Source of the DNA: an uncultured archaeon
GTDB taxonomy: Archaea > Aenigmatarchaeota > Aenigmatarchaeia > CG10238-14 > SCSR01
Length of the DNA stretch: 8,816 nt
NCBI GenBank assembly: GCA_938017915.1
Contig: CALIKW010000094.1
Coordinates: 1 to 8,816 of the forward strand
Reading direction: 5' to 3'
Part shown: one piece after another, positions 1 through 6,502 of the stretch
Layout: the number at the start of each line of letters is the position of its first letter
Position numbering within the stretch: the stretch's first letter is position 1
Notes under the pieces: generated by a model
Database searches by the model: none
What the model saw: only the letters and a program-made list of their open reading frames with translations
Told to the model about the DNA's origin: nothing
Translations under genes and position numbers: made by a program

Positions 1-77
1 AAAAAATTTTCTCGAGAAGTTTAATCCATAAAAGCTTACACTTCAAATTCTGGCATCCACTTTTTTGTGCAAAAATA

Positions 78-86
78 AGTATAAAT
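78..86 (+). promoter_or_regulatory. TATA-like box for the RNase J-like gene
   Basis: The sequence AGTATAAAT is preceded by an A-rich stretch (71-77) that could serve as a BRE. It is centred about 30 nt before the ATG at 112. No Shine-Dalgarno-like site lies between box and start, so a leaderless or nearly leaderless mRNA is inferred. The same box is about 26 nt from a minus-strand ATG at 56, but that frame closes after six codons. Confidence 0.5.
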
Positions 87-111
87 CCTTTACTATCTTT
101 TTCTTAATTTA

Positions 112-1617
112 ATGACTTCAATAAGCCTTTATGGTGGAGCAGGTGAAGTTGGAGGAAACAAGATTTTAATAGAAGATAAAGAAACTAAAGTTTTTTTAGA
201 TTTTGGTACGTCTTTTGCAAAAATTAAAAAGTTCTACAAAGATCCTTTTTATTCACCGAGGGGTTTGTTAGACAGGTTAATTATGGGTATTCTTCCTAAT
301 TTGGAAGGGGTATACAATCCTGCTATGCTTAAAAGAATGGGCAAAAAACCTCATGAAGAACCAGCAATAAATGCCTGCATTTTATCTCACTCTCATCTTG
401 ACCATTTTGGTGATTTAGTTTTTGTTGATCCAAAAATACCAGTTTACTGTTCAAGAGAAACTTACTGTGCAATAAAGGCTTACGAAGATATCACTAAAAG
501 CTCAGAAGAAAGACAATGGACTTATTATCAAGAATCGAAAAAAGTTGATGAATGGATACCTCTAGGATATTATTGGATAGATGAGTTTGGAAAAGCACAC
601 AAAACTACAAAAGAAAATGCTACACACGAAAGAGTTATAATTCAGTTTGAAATTCCTGCTGAAGAAATTAGAAGAAATTTTGTACAAAAATCAAAATCAA
701 AAATCGATAATTTAGAAATTGAGCTTTTTCCCGTAGATCACAGTTCTTTTGATGCCCAAGCCTTAATAGTTTACACATCTGATGCAAAAATAGCTTACAC
801 AGGAGACATAAGATTCCATGGTTTTAAAACAGAGGAGAGTATAAAATTTGTTGAAAAAGCGAAGAATGCAGATATTTTACTAACAGAAGGAACAAAGATA
901 AACGAAGAAGTAAGCTTTACAGAGTATGATGTAGAAGAAGAAACAAAAGGGATAGTGAAGAATACAAAAGGTCTTGTTTTGATAGATTTTTCTCTTAAAA
1001 ACTTAGAAGAATTGTTAATGTATAAAAGAATAGCAGAAGAGACAGGAAGGGAATTTGTGACTTCACCTAAGAATGCTTTATTTCTTCTTTATAGGGATAT
1101 AAGAAACTTAGTAAAAGAAAAATTTTCAAACTTTCCTTCGAAAATTCTTGTTTTCGAAAAAAATATTTCAACGAGGTCTAAAAGAAATATTACAAAGTAT
1201 AAAGAAATCGAAGTAGTTGAAGATGAGAAAATAAGGAAAAACCCTCAAAATTATATAGTAAACCTAAGTTTTTATGAGTTTGAAAAGCTTGTTGATTTCT
1301 CTCCGCCACCAGGAAGTACTTTAATAATTAACAACCCCGAACCATTTGATGAAGAGTCTATGCTTGATGAGGAAAAAATCCAAAACTGGTGCAATTATTT
1401 CGGACTTAAAAATTATAGAATACATACTTCAGGACATTTAGGGAATTCAGATTTGTTATGGATGGTGAAGGAAATCAAGCCAAAATACATTTTACCTTTA
1501 CACTCGAGTTTAGAAAATGCTTTGTTAATTAAGGAAAGGTTTGGAGAAAGGGTTAAAATTCTTAGAGAAGGGGAAAGCTTTAATTTTAAGCCAGGACTTT
1601 TAAGTTTCTTAAGCTAA
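112..1617 (+). CDS. RNase J-like beta-CASP metallo-beta-lactamase nuclease
   Basis: Probable metal-dependent RNA exo/endonuclease of RNA turnover and processing, acting in the cytoplasm. The 501-residue protein carries the whole metallo-beta-lactamase/beta-CASP motif series. GGAGEVGGNK is at residues 8-17. Motif 2 is HSHLDH (H93, H95, D97, H98), motif 3 is VDHS (H210), and motif 4 is YTGD (D232). The beta-CASP motif A is probably IDFSLKN around residue 293. Motif B is HTSGH (438-442) and motif C is PLHS (H464). The SGH plus PLH ending is the RNase J arrangement, whereas aCPSF nucleases carry N-terminal KH domains that are absent here. Archaeal RNase J proteins known to me are about 450 residues; the extra length lies before motif 2 (residues 33-85) and around 125-200. 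The ATG at 112 suits the TATA spacing. It converges on the AEP gene with 21 nt between stops. The fold is secure; the exact substrate and polarity are not. Confidence 0.85.
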   Translation: MTSISLYGGAGEVGGNKILIEDKETKVFLDFGTSFAKIKKFYKDPFYSPRGLLDRLIMGILPNLEGVYNPAMLKRMGKKPHEEPAINACILSHSHLDHFGDLVFVDPKIPVYCSRETYCAIKAYEDITKSSEERQWTYYQESKKVDEWIPLGYYWIDEFGKAHKTTKENATHERVIIQFEIPAEEIRRNFVQKSKSKIDNLEIELFPVDHSSFDAQALIVYTSDAKIAYTGDIRFHGFKTEESIKFVEKAKNADILLTEGTKINEEVSFTEYDVEEETKGIVKNTKGLVLIDFSLKNLEELLMYKRIAEETGREFVTSPKNALFLLYRDIRNLVKEKFSNFPSKILVFEKNISTRSKRNITKYKEIEVVEDEKIRKNPQNYIVNLSFYEFEKLVDFSPPPGSTLIINNPEPFDEESMLDEEKIQNWCNYFGLKNYRIHTSGHLGNSDLLWMVKEIKPKYILPLHSSLENALLIKERFGERVKILREGESFNFKPGLLSFLS

Positions 1618-1638
1618 AAGCATGGTAAGCAGTTATTG

Positions 1639-3261
1639 TTATAAGAATTTAAACATTTCTTTGAGATGACGCAAAACTTCAGAATGGTTCTCGTACATTT
1701 TTCTTCTCTCATATTCTAAGATTACTTCATTTCCCTTATTTTCTTTTAGAAAATCCCTTAGTACTTTAAAATTTTCTCTTCTAACTTTATCACTTACTTT
1801 TGGTTCCTCTATTTTCTCTAAATTTTCATGAACATAATGCATAGAAGTGAAGTACAAGTAATCCCAATAATTTTCAAATGGTTCGTCCACATACCTGCAT
1901 ACTCCATATCTTATTTTTGAGTTTAAGCTTCCAGGAGTTTTCCAACCTTTGTTAAAACATATGGAAGTTGTATCTATGATTGCATCACTTTGTATTTTTT
2001 CAGAAAAATTTCTAGGGTCAAAGCCAACGTTTATTCCAGTTTTTAAAGCAGTTATTAGGGAATAAGTTAAAATACTTTCTCTTAAAGAATCAAGAAGTAT
2101 TTCACCAGGTCCTTTTCTCCTTTTATAAGTTTCAAGTTTAAGTTGAGAAGAAGGTGAAATTAAATTTTCCTCGTATATTAAAGGAATAAAGCAATGATAG
2201 CCTCCTACAGAACTTCCAGAAGCCCTTACTATTACATCTTTTATTCCTATACTTTTATCAAAATCTAGAATCTTTTTAACAATTTTTAAAGTATCTTGAT
2301 ACTCAAAAGACATAGGATCAATATCTCTAATCGCATCTATTGGTATGTTATGAACAGAGCTTTCTGAAAGAATTTCGAAGCCCAAAGGATGAGAATTTCT
2401 TATAAATTCAAAAGCAAGCAGTCTTTGAGTTAATTTGCTTACATCCTCCTTTTTCTCTATTTTTATCGGACCTTTATCGTAAAAGCTTGGCCAATTTCTT
2501 AGAGTAACAGACTCTTCTAGCTCAACTTTTTTATCCAACTCTAACCACTCTTCCTTTCTTGGAAGATAGGTAGAAAGCCTCTTTAAAAACCAAAACCAGT
2601 TTTTTGGTCTTAGACACTTAATAGAAATTCCATAATCCTTACAATAATTTGATATTACATCACTAAATATTTCATAATGCTCTAAAATTTTTGGTACATC
2701 TTTTAAAGAATATGCCTCCTGGTAAGGCTGTTTAAGTTTATAATTTTCTATTTTTTCCTTTAAAGTTTCTGGAAAATCTTTGGACACATAAAAAGCAGAA
2801 AAAATTTTTTGATTATCTGAAAAAATTTGGTAATTAAAAGAGTGACAAAAATTTATGCTGTCAGGATAAAACAAAAACCTGTTAAAATTGCTTATTTCTT
2901 TAAGCAAATCCTTTACTTTCTCAGTTTCGATTTTTCCCACAGCTTCTACTTTTTTTGAATTACCTGAAGTTGGCAGAAAATAAGCCTTTAAATCTACATT
3001 TTCTATGCTCGCAATTTTGTTTACGCTATTTACAAAATTTTCAGCATAATTTCCCCCTTTTTTAAGTAAGATTTTTTGTTTAGAAGGATCTTTAATAAAG
3101 AATTCAAGCTCTACTTTTAAAGTTAGGCTTTTTGGTTTCTTATCTATTTTAAGATTTTTAATTTCTTCGTTGATTTCACTTATAGGTAAAACATCAACGA
3201 GCTCATCTTTAAAATAAAGTTTTATGTTCCTCCTCTTCTCATATTCCTCTCCCCAACTCAT
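1639..3261 (-). CDS. Divergent archaeo-eukaryotic primase (AEP) superfamily protein
   Basis: Predicted nucleotidyltransferase (primase or repair polymerase), 540 residues. The catalytic core is in the second half. Motif I is RDIDP (D313, D315). Motif II is RASGSSVGGYHCFIPL (346-361, H356). Motif III is a hydrophobic stretch ending in Asp (AIID, D430), followed by KTPGSLNSK (441-449). DIDP and the SG..GGYH..PL block resemble LigD-type polymerase domains, while TPGSLNSK resembles the PGSLHGK segment of the small primase subunit PriS. The paired arginines of the eukaryotic SGRRGVH motif are absent. Residues 1 to about 220 match nothing I recognise; no four-cysteine Fe-S pattern of PriL is evident among the six cysteines. 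The ATG at 3261 lies 25 nt from a TATA-like box, so the gene has its own promoter although it follows the HTH gene by 30 nt. AEP membership is likely. Whether it is the replicative primase, an end-joining polymerase or something new cannot be told; no ligase, Ku or PriL gene is in the window. Confidence 0.72.
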   Translation of the reverse strand: MSWGEEYEKRRNIKLYFKDELVDVLPISEINEEIKNLKIDKKPKSLTLKVELEFFIKDPSKQKILLKKGGNYAENFVNSVNKIASIENVDLKAYFLPTSGNSKKVEAVGKIETEKVKDLLKEISNFNRFLFYPDSINFCHSFNYQIFSDNQKIFSAFYVSKDFPETLKEKIENYKLKQPYQEAYSLKDVPKILEHYEIFSDVISNYCKDYGISIKCLRPKNWFWFLKRLSTYLPRKEEWLELDKKVELEESVTLRNWPSFYDKGPIKIEKKEDVSKLTQRLLAFEFIRNSHPLGFEILSESSVHNIPIDAIRDIDPMSFEYQDTLKIVKKILDFDKSIGIKDVIVRASGSSVGGYHCFIPLIYEENLISPSSQLKLETYKRRKGPGEILLDSLRESILTYSLITALKTGINVGFDPRNFSEKIQSDAIIDTTSICFNKGWKTPGSLNSKIRYGVCRYVDEPFENYWDYLYFTSMHYVHENLEKIEEPKVSDKVRRENFKVLRDFLKENKGNEVILEYERRKMYENHSEVLRHLKEMFKFL

Positions 3262-3280
3262 ACTTAAAGATACTCCTAGG

Positions 3281-3291
3281 TTTTTATAAAA
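3281..3291 (-). promoter_or_regulatory. TATA-like box for the AEP gene
   Basis: On the minus strand this reads ATTTTATAAAA, centred about 25 nt before the ATG at 3261 and squeezed between the end of the HTH gene (3292) and that start. It suggests that the AEP gene is transcribed on its own. A GGAG at 3273-3276 lies 11 nt from the ATG, which is far for a Shine-Dalgarno site but could help translation of a read-through mRNA. Confidence 0.5.
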
Positions 3292-4218
3292 TTATTCTAA
3301 GAATTTTACATCATCAACTATTCCATCAGAATCTTTATCTATTCCCAAAACAACTCTTGCTATTTTCTTAGAGTCAAACTTATTCCCTTTTTCTACTTCC
3401 TTTAAATTTTTTATAAACCCCAGGATAGCTGCCCTAGTTCCTTTGAATCTTTTTCCAGCAAAAAGAAAAATTTCACTTTTTTCATCAAAAGGATTTTTTA
3501 TTCTCTCTATTACTCCAACGTTATCATCAACGTAAACACTTTTTGATAAGGAGGAAAAAATGTTCCACTCCCTTTTAAATTCAAAAAATATGGGCAAACT
3601 TTTGTTAATTTTTTCAACTATTATATTACTTTTTGGTCCACCAACCAGAATTAAATTCTTTTTCAAATCCTTTTCCTTTATTTCTGTGTCAAGCTTATAG
3701 TTTGGAAGTTCTGCTGATTTAACTAAGCTTCCTAAGAATAAGGCTAAATCTATTGCACAGCAGGCATCAGAAGCTTGAGCTCCATATTTCCCATGAGGGT
3801 CAGGAGAACCAACAACTATAATAGCTTCTAATTTCCCATTTTTAATAAAAGGTTTAAGAAACTTTAATTCCTTAATTTTTACTTTCTTATCAACAATTCT
3901 TTCATCCTCAAAAAGCTTGAAAGATACGGAAGGTGATTTTACCCTATAAATTTTTGCCAATGCACCAACCCTTTCTTCTCTCTTTAAAATTTCCACAATC
4001 CCAAACTTTTCCAATTTTCTTAAGTGGTAATATATTTTCTGTTCATGCTCCTTGAGCTTTCTTGCTAAATCCATAGCACAGCTCGGCTCCTTAGAAAGAA
4101 TTTTTATTATTTTCAAAACAAGCTCATTGCTCAAGCTTCTCAAAACTTTTGGATTTTCTAATAAAATAGTTTCATAAGCTTTTTGCTCATCCCCCTTCTC
4201 TTCAACCAAAAAATCCAT
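3292..4218 (-). CDS. Winged-helix regulator-like protein with S-layer-C-like domain and EF-hand-like tail
   Basis: 308 residues with two recognisable parts. Residues about 25-95 form an ArsR-type winged helix: a helix from LSNELVLKIIKIL, then a recognition region EHEQKIYYHLRKLEKFG, then a wing to RVGALAKIYRV. Residues about 130-275 form an alpha/beta domain with VVGSPDPHG (135-143), NLILVGGP (188-195), a GVIERIKNPFD segment, and FLFAGKRFKGT (251-261). The VGGP and AGKRFKGT blocks resemble the C-terminal region of archaeal S-layer proteins, although no signal peptide or membrane segment is present, so the protein should be cytoplasmic. The tail DKDSDGIVDD (294-303) matches a Ca2+-binding EF-hand loop. 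I infer a DNA-binding protein with a ligand- or metal-sensing domain; the ligand and targets are unknown. A TATA-like box 28 nt upstream supports the ATG at 4218. The AEP gene follows 30 nt downstream. Confidence 0.75.
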   Translation of the reverse strand: MDFLVEEKGDEQKAYETILLENPKVLRSLSNELVLKIIKILSKEPSCAMDLARKLKEHEQKIYYHLRKLEKFGIVEILKREERVGALAKIYRVKSPSVSFKLFEDERIVDKKVKIKELKFLKPFIKNGKLEAIIVVGSPDPHGKYGAQASDACCAIDLALFLGSLVKSAELPNYKLDTEIKEKDLKKNLILVGGPKSNIIVEKINKSLPIFFEFKREWNIFSSLSKSVYVDDNVGVIERIKNPFDEKSEIFLFAGKRFKGTRAAILGFIKNLKEVEKGNKFDSKKIARVVLGIDKDSDGIVDDVKFLE

Positions 4219-4241
4219 AAATTATAAATCAATTTTTAGTG

Positions 4242-4251
4242 TTATAAATTT
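4242..4251 (-). promoter_or_regulatory. TATA-like box for the HTH gene
   Basis: The minus strand reads AAATTTATAA, centred about 28 nt before the ATG at 4218. It lies in the 141-nt divergent region 4219-4359, in which I see only this box and the opposing T-rich element at 4331-4340. No operator-like inverted repeat stood out. Transcription from here would give a nearly leaderless mRNA. Confidence 0.5.
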
Positions 4252-4330
4252 ATTTTTAATAGTTAAGCCAAAATTTCACCTTTTTCTTTGCCATTCTTGA
4301 GTGATTTAAAAAGGAAGATTTTAGGTTTGC

Positions 4331-4340
4331 TTTTTATTTT
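4331..4340 (+). promoter_or_regulatory. T-rich TATA-like box for the zinc-ribbon gene
   Basis: TTTTTATTTT is centred about 25 nt before the ATG at 4360. It is the same type of element found before argS and dhs. The ATG follows directly on an A/T-only stretch with no ribosome binding site, which fits a leaderless start. Confidence 0.4.
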
Positions 4341-4359
4341 TTCAAAAAAATTTTAAAAT

Positions 4360-4485
4360 ATGGAATGTCCAAAGTGTAAATCGAGTAAAGTAAGAATAAT
4401 TAAGAGCGATTATCCTGAAGCTTATGAATGCGTAAGATGCAAGTACGTTTGGACAAAAAGTAAAAGGGCGTTGATAGACGAATGA
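4360..4485 (+). CDS. 41-residue zinc-ribbon protein
   Basis: Small reading frame MECPKCKSSKVRIIK and onward, ending IDE before TGA at 4483-4485. Two CxxC knuckles, C3-P-K-C6 and C24-V-R-C27, are 17 residues apart, which is right for a single zinc ribbon. The second knuckle with its following aromatics (ECVRCKYVW) resembles the C-terminal ribbon of archaeal TFS/RpoM-type factors, but the acidic pair at the tip of the TFS hairpin is not present, so RNA cleavage stimulation is unlikely. It more probably serves as a nucleic-acid- or protein-binding module. The start is supported by a T-rich TATA-like box 25 nt upstream. Its TGA overlaps the ATG of the next gene (ATGA at 4482-4485), implying coupled translation and a shared task with that 94-residue protein. 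Function is not known. Confidence 0.75.
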   Translation: MECPKCKSSKVRIIKSDYPEAYECVRCKYVWTKSKRALIDE

Positions 4486-4766
4486 TAATAGAACTTAATT
4501 ATTTAGAAGCAAGGAAAATAGGTTACTTAAGCATGTGGAAAATTGAAGCAAGAGATAGAGAAAATAATCCTTTAAGTTTTTACATAAACAATTTAGCCAA
4601 CAAACCAGAGCCAAATCTTACTTATGTTAAAGCTGAAAATGTTAAAGCTGAAATGAAGGGAGATTGTCTTTTCCTTCTTGACGAAGTTGTTCTTGAAATA
4701 AAAAAAGAGTGGGTTTATGATCCTGACCATCCTCGCAATCTAGCTAAAAGTGTTACAGTAAAATAA
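4482..4766 (+). CDS. 94-residue protein of unknown function, coupled to the zinc ribbon
   Basis: I do not recognise the family. The protein is rich in alternating hydrophobic/charged stretches that read as beta strands (IGYLSMWKIEARD, LSFYINNL, LTYVKAENVKAEM, CLFLLDEVVLEIKKEW) and ends in a basic tail, PRNLAKSVTVK. No signal peptide, membrane segment or cysteine motif is present. A small all-beta fold such as an OB-fold is possible but is only inference from the strand pattern. Its ATG overlaps the stop of the zinc-ribbon gene in ATGA, so it is probably translated by re-initiation from the same leaderless mRNA. No Shine-Dalgarno site stands in the usual position. Its stop codon (4764-4766) abuts the argS stop on the other strand (4767-4769) with no base between them. 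Confidence 0.65.
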   Translation: MIIELNYLEARKIGYLSMWKIEARDRENNPLSFYINNLANKPEPNLTYVKAENVKAEMKGDCLFLLDEVVLEIKKEWVYDPDHPRNLAKSVTVK

Positions 4767-6452
4767 TCACATTCTTTCCAATATTTCCATTCCTATGAGT
4801 TTTAAACAATTTTCCAAAACTATTTTGGAGGCATAAACTAAGCTAAGCCTGAAATTTTTCTTTTCTCCTGCTTTTAAAACAGGGCATGCTTCATAAAATT
4901 TATCGAAAGCAGAAGCTAACTCATAAGCATAATTGCAAATGTAGTGTGGCCTTAAATCTTTCATAGCCATTAAGCAAATTTCTGGAAACTTTTCCAAAAT
5001 TTTGATAAGTTCTTTCTCTTCTTTTTCCAAGCTTTTAACAGAAAATTTTATTTCCATTTCTCCAGCTTTTCTAATTATTCCATTACATCTTGTTAGTGCA
5101 TACTGTAAGTAAGGTCCTGTATCCCCTTCAAAACTTAGCATCCTTTTCCAATCAAAAACAATTTGCTTATCAGGCTCGACTTTTAAAATTGCGTACTTTA
5201 AAGCAGAAATTCCGATTTTCTCTGCTATTTTTCTTTTTTCCTCTTCATTCAAGTTTGGATTTCTCTTTTCAACTTCTTCATAAGCCAAATCAATCAATTT
5301 TTTAACAACCTCATCAAGCATTATAGCTTTTCCTTCTCTTGAAGACATTTTTCCTTCAGGTATTCTTACAAGCTCGTAAGAAAAGTGAAAGCAATTTTTA
5401 ACCCATTCATATCCTAAAAGCTCGAGTATTTTGAACAATTGCTTAAAGTAAAGGTTTTGCTCTGAAGATACAACCCATATAGATTTGTTAAGCTTAAACT
5501 TTTCAAACTTATATACTGTCATACCCAAATCGCTTGTAATGTATAAGCCAGTACCATCAGACCTTAAAACTACTATGTTTGGTAAACCGTGATTCTCTAA
5601 GTTAGCAACTATTGTGTTATCTGGGGATTTAAAAGCAATTCCTTCTTTCAAAGCTTTTTCAACTATTCTCTTTCCTAAATCTCTAAAATCACTTTCATAA
5701 AGATAAACGTCAAAATTCACTTTAATTTTTTCATAAGTTTCTTTAAAGCCATTTACGCACCAATCAACAATTTTTCTCCAAATTTTAATAATTTCTTTAT
5801 CCTTTTCAAATTCAAACTTCCTTAAAATTTCTCTTGCCTTTTCTTCTAAGCTGGCATCTTCCTTTGCCTTCTCATGAAATTTTACGTAATATTCCCAAAG
5901 CCAGAGATCTGGTTTCCCTTCAGGTTCTTTATTTTCTCCCCACAAAAAGTAGGCACAAACTAACTTAGCAACTTGTAATCCAGTATCGTTTATGTAGTTT
6001 GCCCTTATAACCTTAAAGTTGTGAAAATTCAAGATGTTTGAAATGGCATTTCCTAGAAGAGTTGTTCTTGCATGACCTATGTGCATGGGATGAACAGGAT
6101 TTGGTTGAGAAAATTCTACCATAACCTTTTCTTTTTTTCCTATTTTAGAACTTCCGTATTTTTCTCCTTTTTTTATAATTTCTTTTATGATTTTTCCAGA
6201 AATTCTTTCAAAATCAAAGAAAAAGTTTATATAGCCATTTTTAACTTCAACTTTCTTTATCATCTTTGGAATTTTTAACTTACTTACCAATTCCTTAGCT
6301 ACTTCTTCTGGGTTTTTCTTTTCTCTTTTAGCAATTTCAAAGCATATAGTGCAAGCTAAATCACCAAGCTCAGGACTTGGAGGTACTTCTATATATTTTT
6401 CTACATCCAGCCCTAAGCTTTTAAAAATCTTAATGATTTCTTCTTTAAGCAT
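4767..6452 (-). CDS. argS: Arginyl-tRNA synthetase
   Basis: Class I synthetase that charges tRNA-Arg with arginine using ATP in the cytoplasm. The 561 residues have the expected order of domains. An N-terminal additional domain, about residues 1-100, contains SPELGDLAC (26-34). The Rossmann fold carries HPMHIGH, with HIGH at 124-127 and upstream FSQPNPVHP. A second half contains VVSSEQNLYFKQLF (327-340), and KMSSR is at 368-372. The stem and anticodon-binding helical bundle begins at the family signature DTGPYLQYALTR (444-455). The length is normal for archaeal ArgRS, and both ATP-binding signatures are intact; the KMSSR form retains the lysine that many bacterial ArgRS enzymes have lost. The ATG at 6452 is about 26 nt from a T-rich promoter element shared with the divergent deoxyhypusine synthase gene. 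The stop codon directly abuts the convergent 94-residue gene. Confidence 0.96.
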   Translation of the reverse strand: MLKEEIIKIFKSLGLDVEKYIEVPPSPELGDLACTICFEIAKREKKNPEEVAKELVSKLKIPKMIKKVEVKNGYINFFFDFERISGKIIKEIIKKGEKYGSSKIGKKEKVMVEFSQPNPVHPMHIGHARTTLLGNAISNILNFHNFKVIRANYINDTGLQVAKLVCAYFLWGENKEPEGKPDLWLWEYYVKFHEKAKEDASLEEKAREILRKFEFEKDKEIIKIWRKIVDWCVNGFKETYEKIKVNFDVYLYESDFRDLGKRIVEKALKEGIAFKSPDNTIVANLENHGLPNIVVLRSDGTGLYITSDLGMTVYKFEKFKLNKSIWVVSSEQNLYFKQLFKILELLGYEWVKNCFHFSYELVRIPEGKMSSREGKAIMLDEVVKKLIDLAYEEVEKRNPNLNEEEKRKIAEKIGISALKYAILKVEPDKQIVFDWKRMLSFEGDTGPYLQYALTRCNGIIRKAGEMEIKFSVKSLEKEEKELIKILEKFPEICLMAMKDLRPHYICNYAYELASAFDKFYEACPVLKAGEKKNFRLSLVYASKIVLENCLKLIGMEILERM

Positions 6453-6469
6453 CTAAATATAGATAAGAA

Positions 6470-6486
6470 ATCTTTTTATTTTTCTT
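6470..6486. promoter_or_regulatory. Shared divergent promoter core between argS and dhs
   Basis: A T-rich tract, TCTTTTTATTTTTCTTT region, sits almost exactly midway between the argS start (6452) and the deoxyhypusine synthase start (6503). Its centre near 6477 is 25-27 nt from both ATGs. Read on either strand it can act as a weak TATA box (TTTTTATT or AAAAATAAAAA). The 50-nt spacer has room for no other element, so both mRNAs should be leaderless. TFB/TBP bound in one orientation would exclude the other. Confidence 0.45.
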
Positions 6487-6502
6487 TAATTCTTTAAAGA
6501 AT

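Noticed and set aside
1..56. Minus-strand frame from an ATG at 56 reading MPEFEV, with a TATA-like box 26 nt upstream
   Set aside because: It meets TAA after six codons and a second TAA five codons later. No other frame in 1-111 gives a recognisable protein, so I treat the stretch as non-coding or as an unidentifiable gene end.
1618..1638. Terminator hairpin between the convergent RNase J-like and AEP genes
   Set aside because: No stem or strong T tract is visible in the 21-nt gap on either strand.
5090..5305. 71-codon plus-strand open frame
   Set aside because: It lies wholly inside argS on the other strand, has low-complexity Phe/Leu-rich content from the complement of Lys/Glu codons, and no promoter.
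6072..6278. 68-codon plus-strand open frame rich in Phe
   Set aside because: Shadow of the N-terminal part of argS; composition is the complement of lysine-rich coding.
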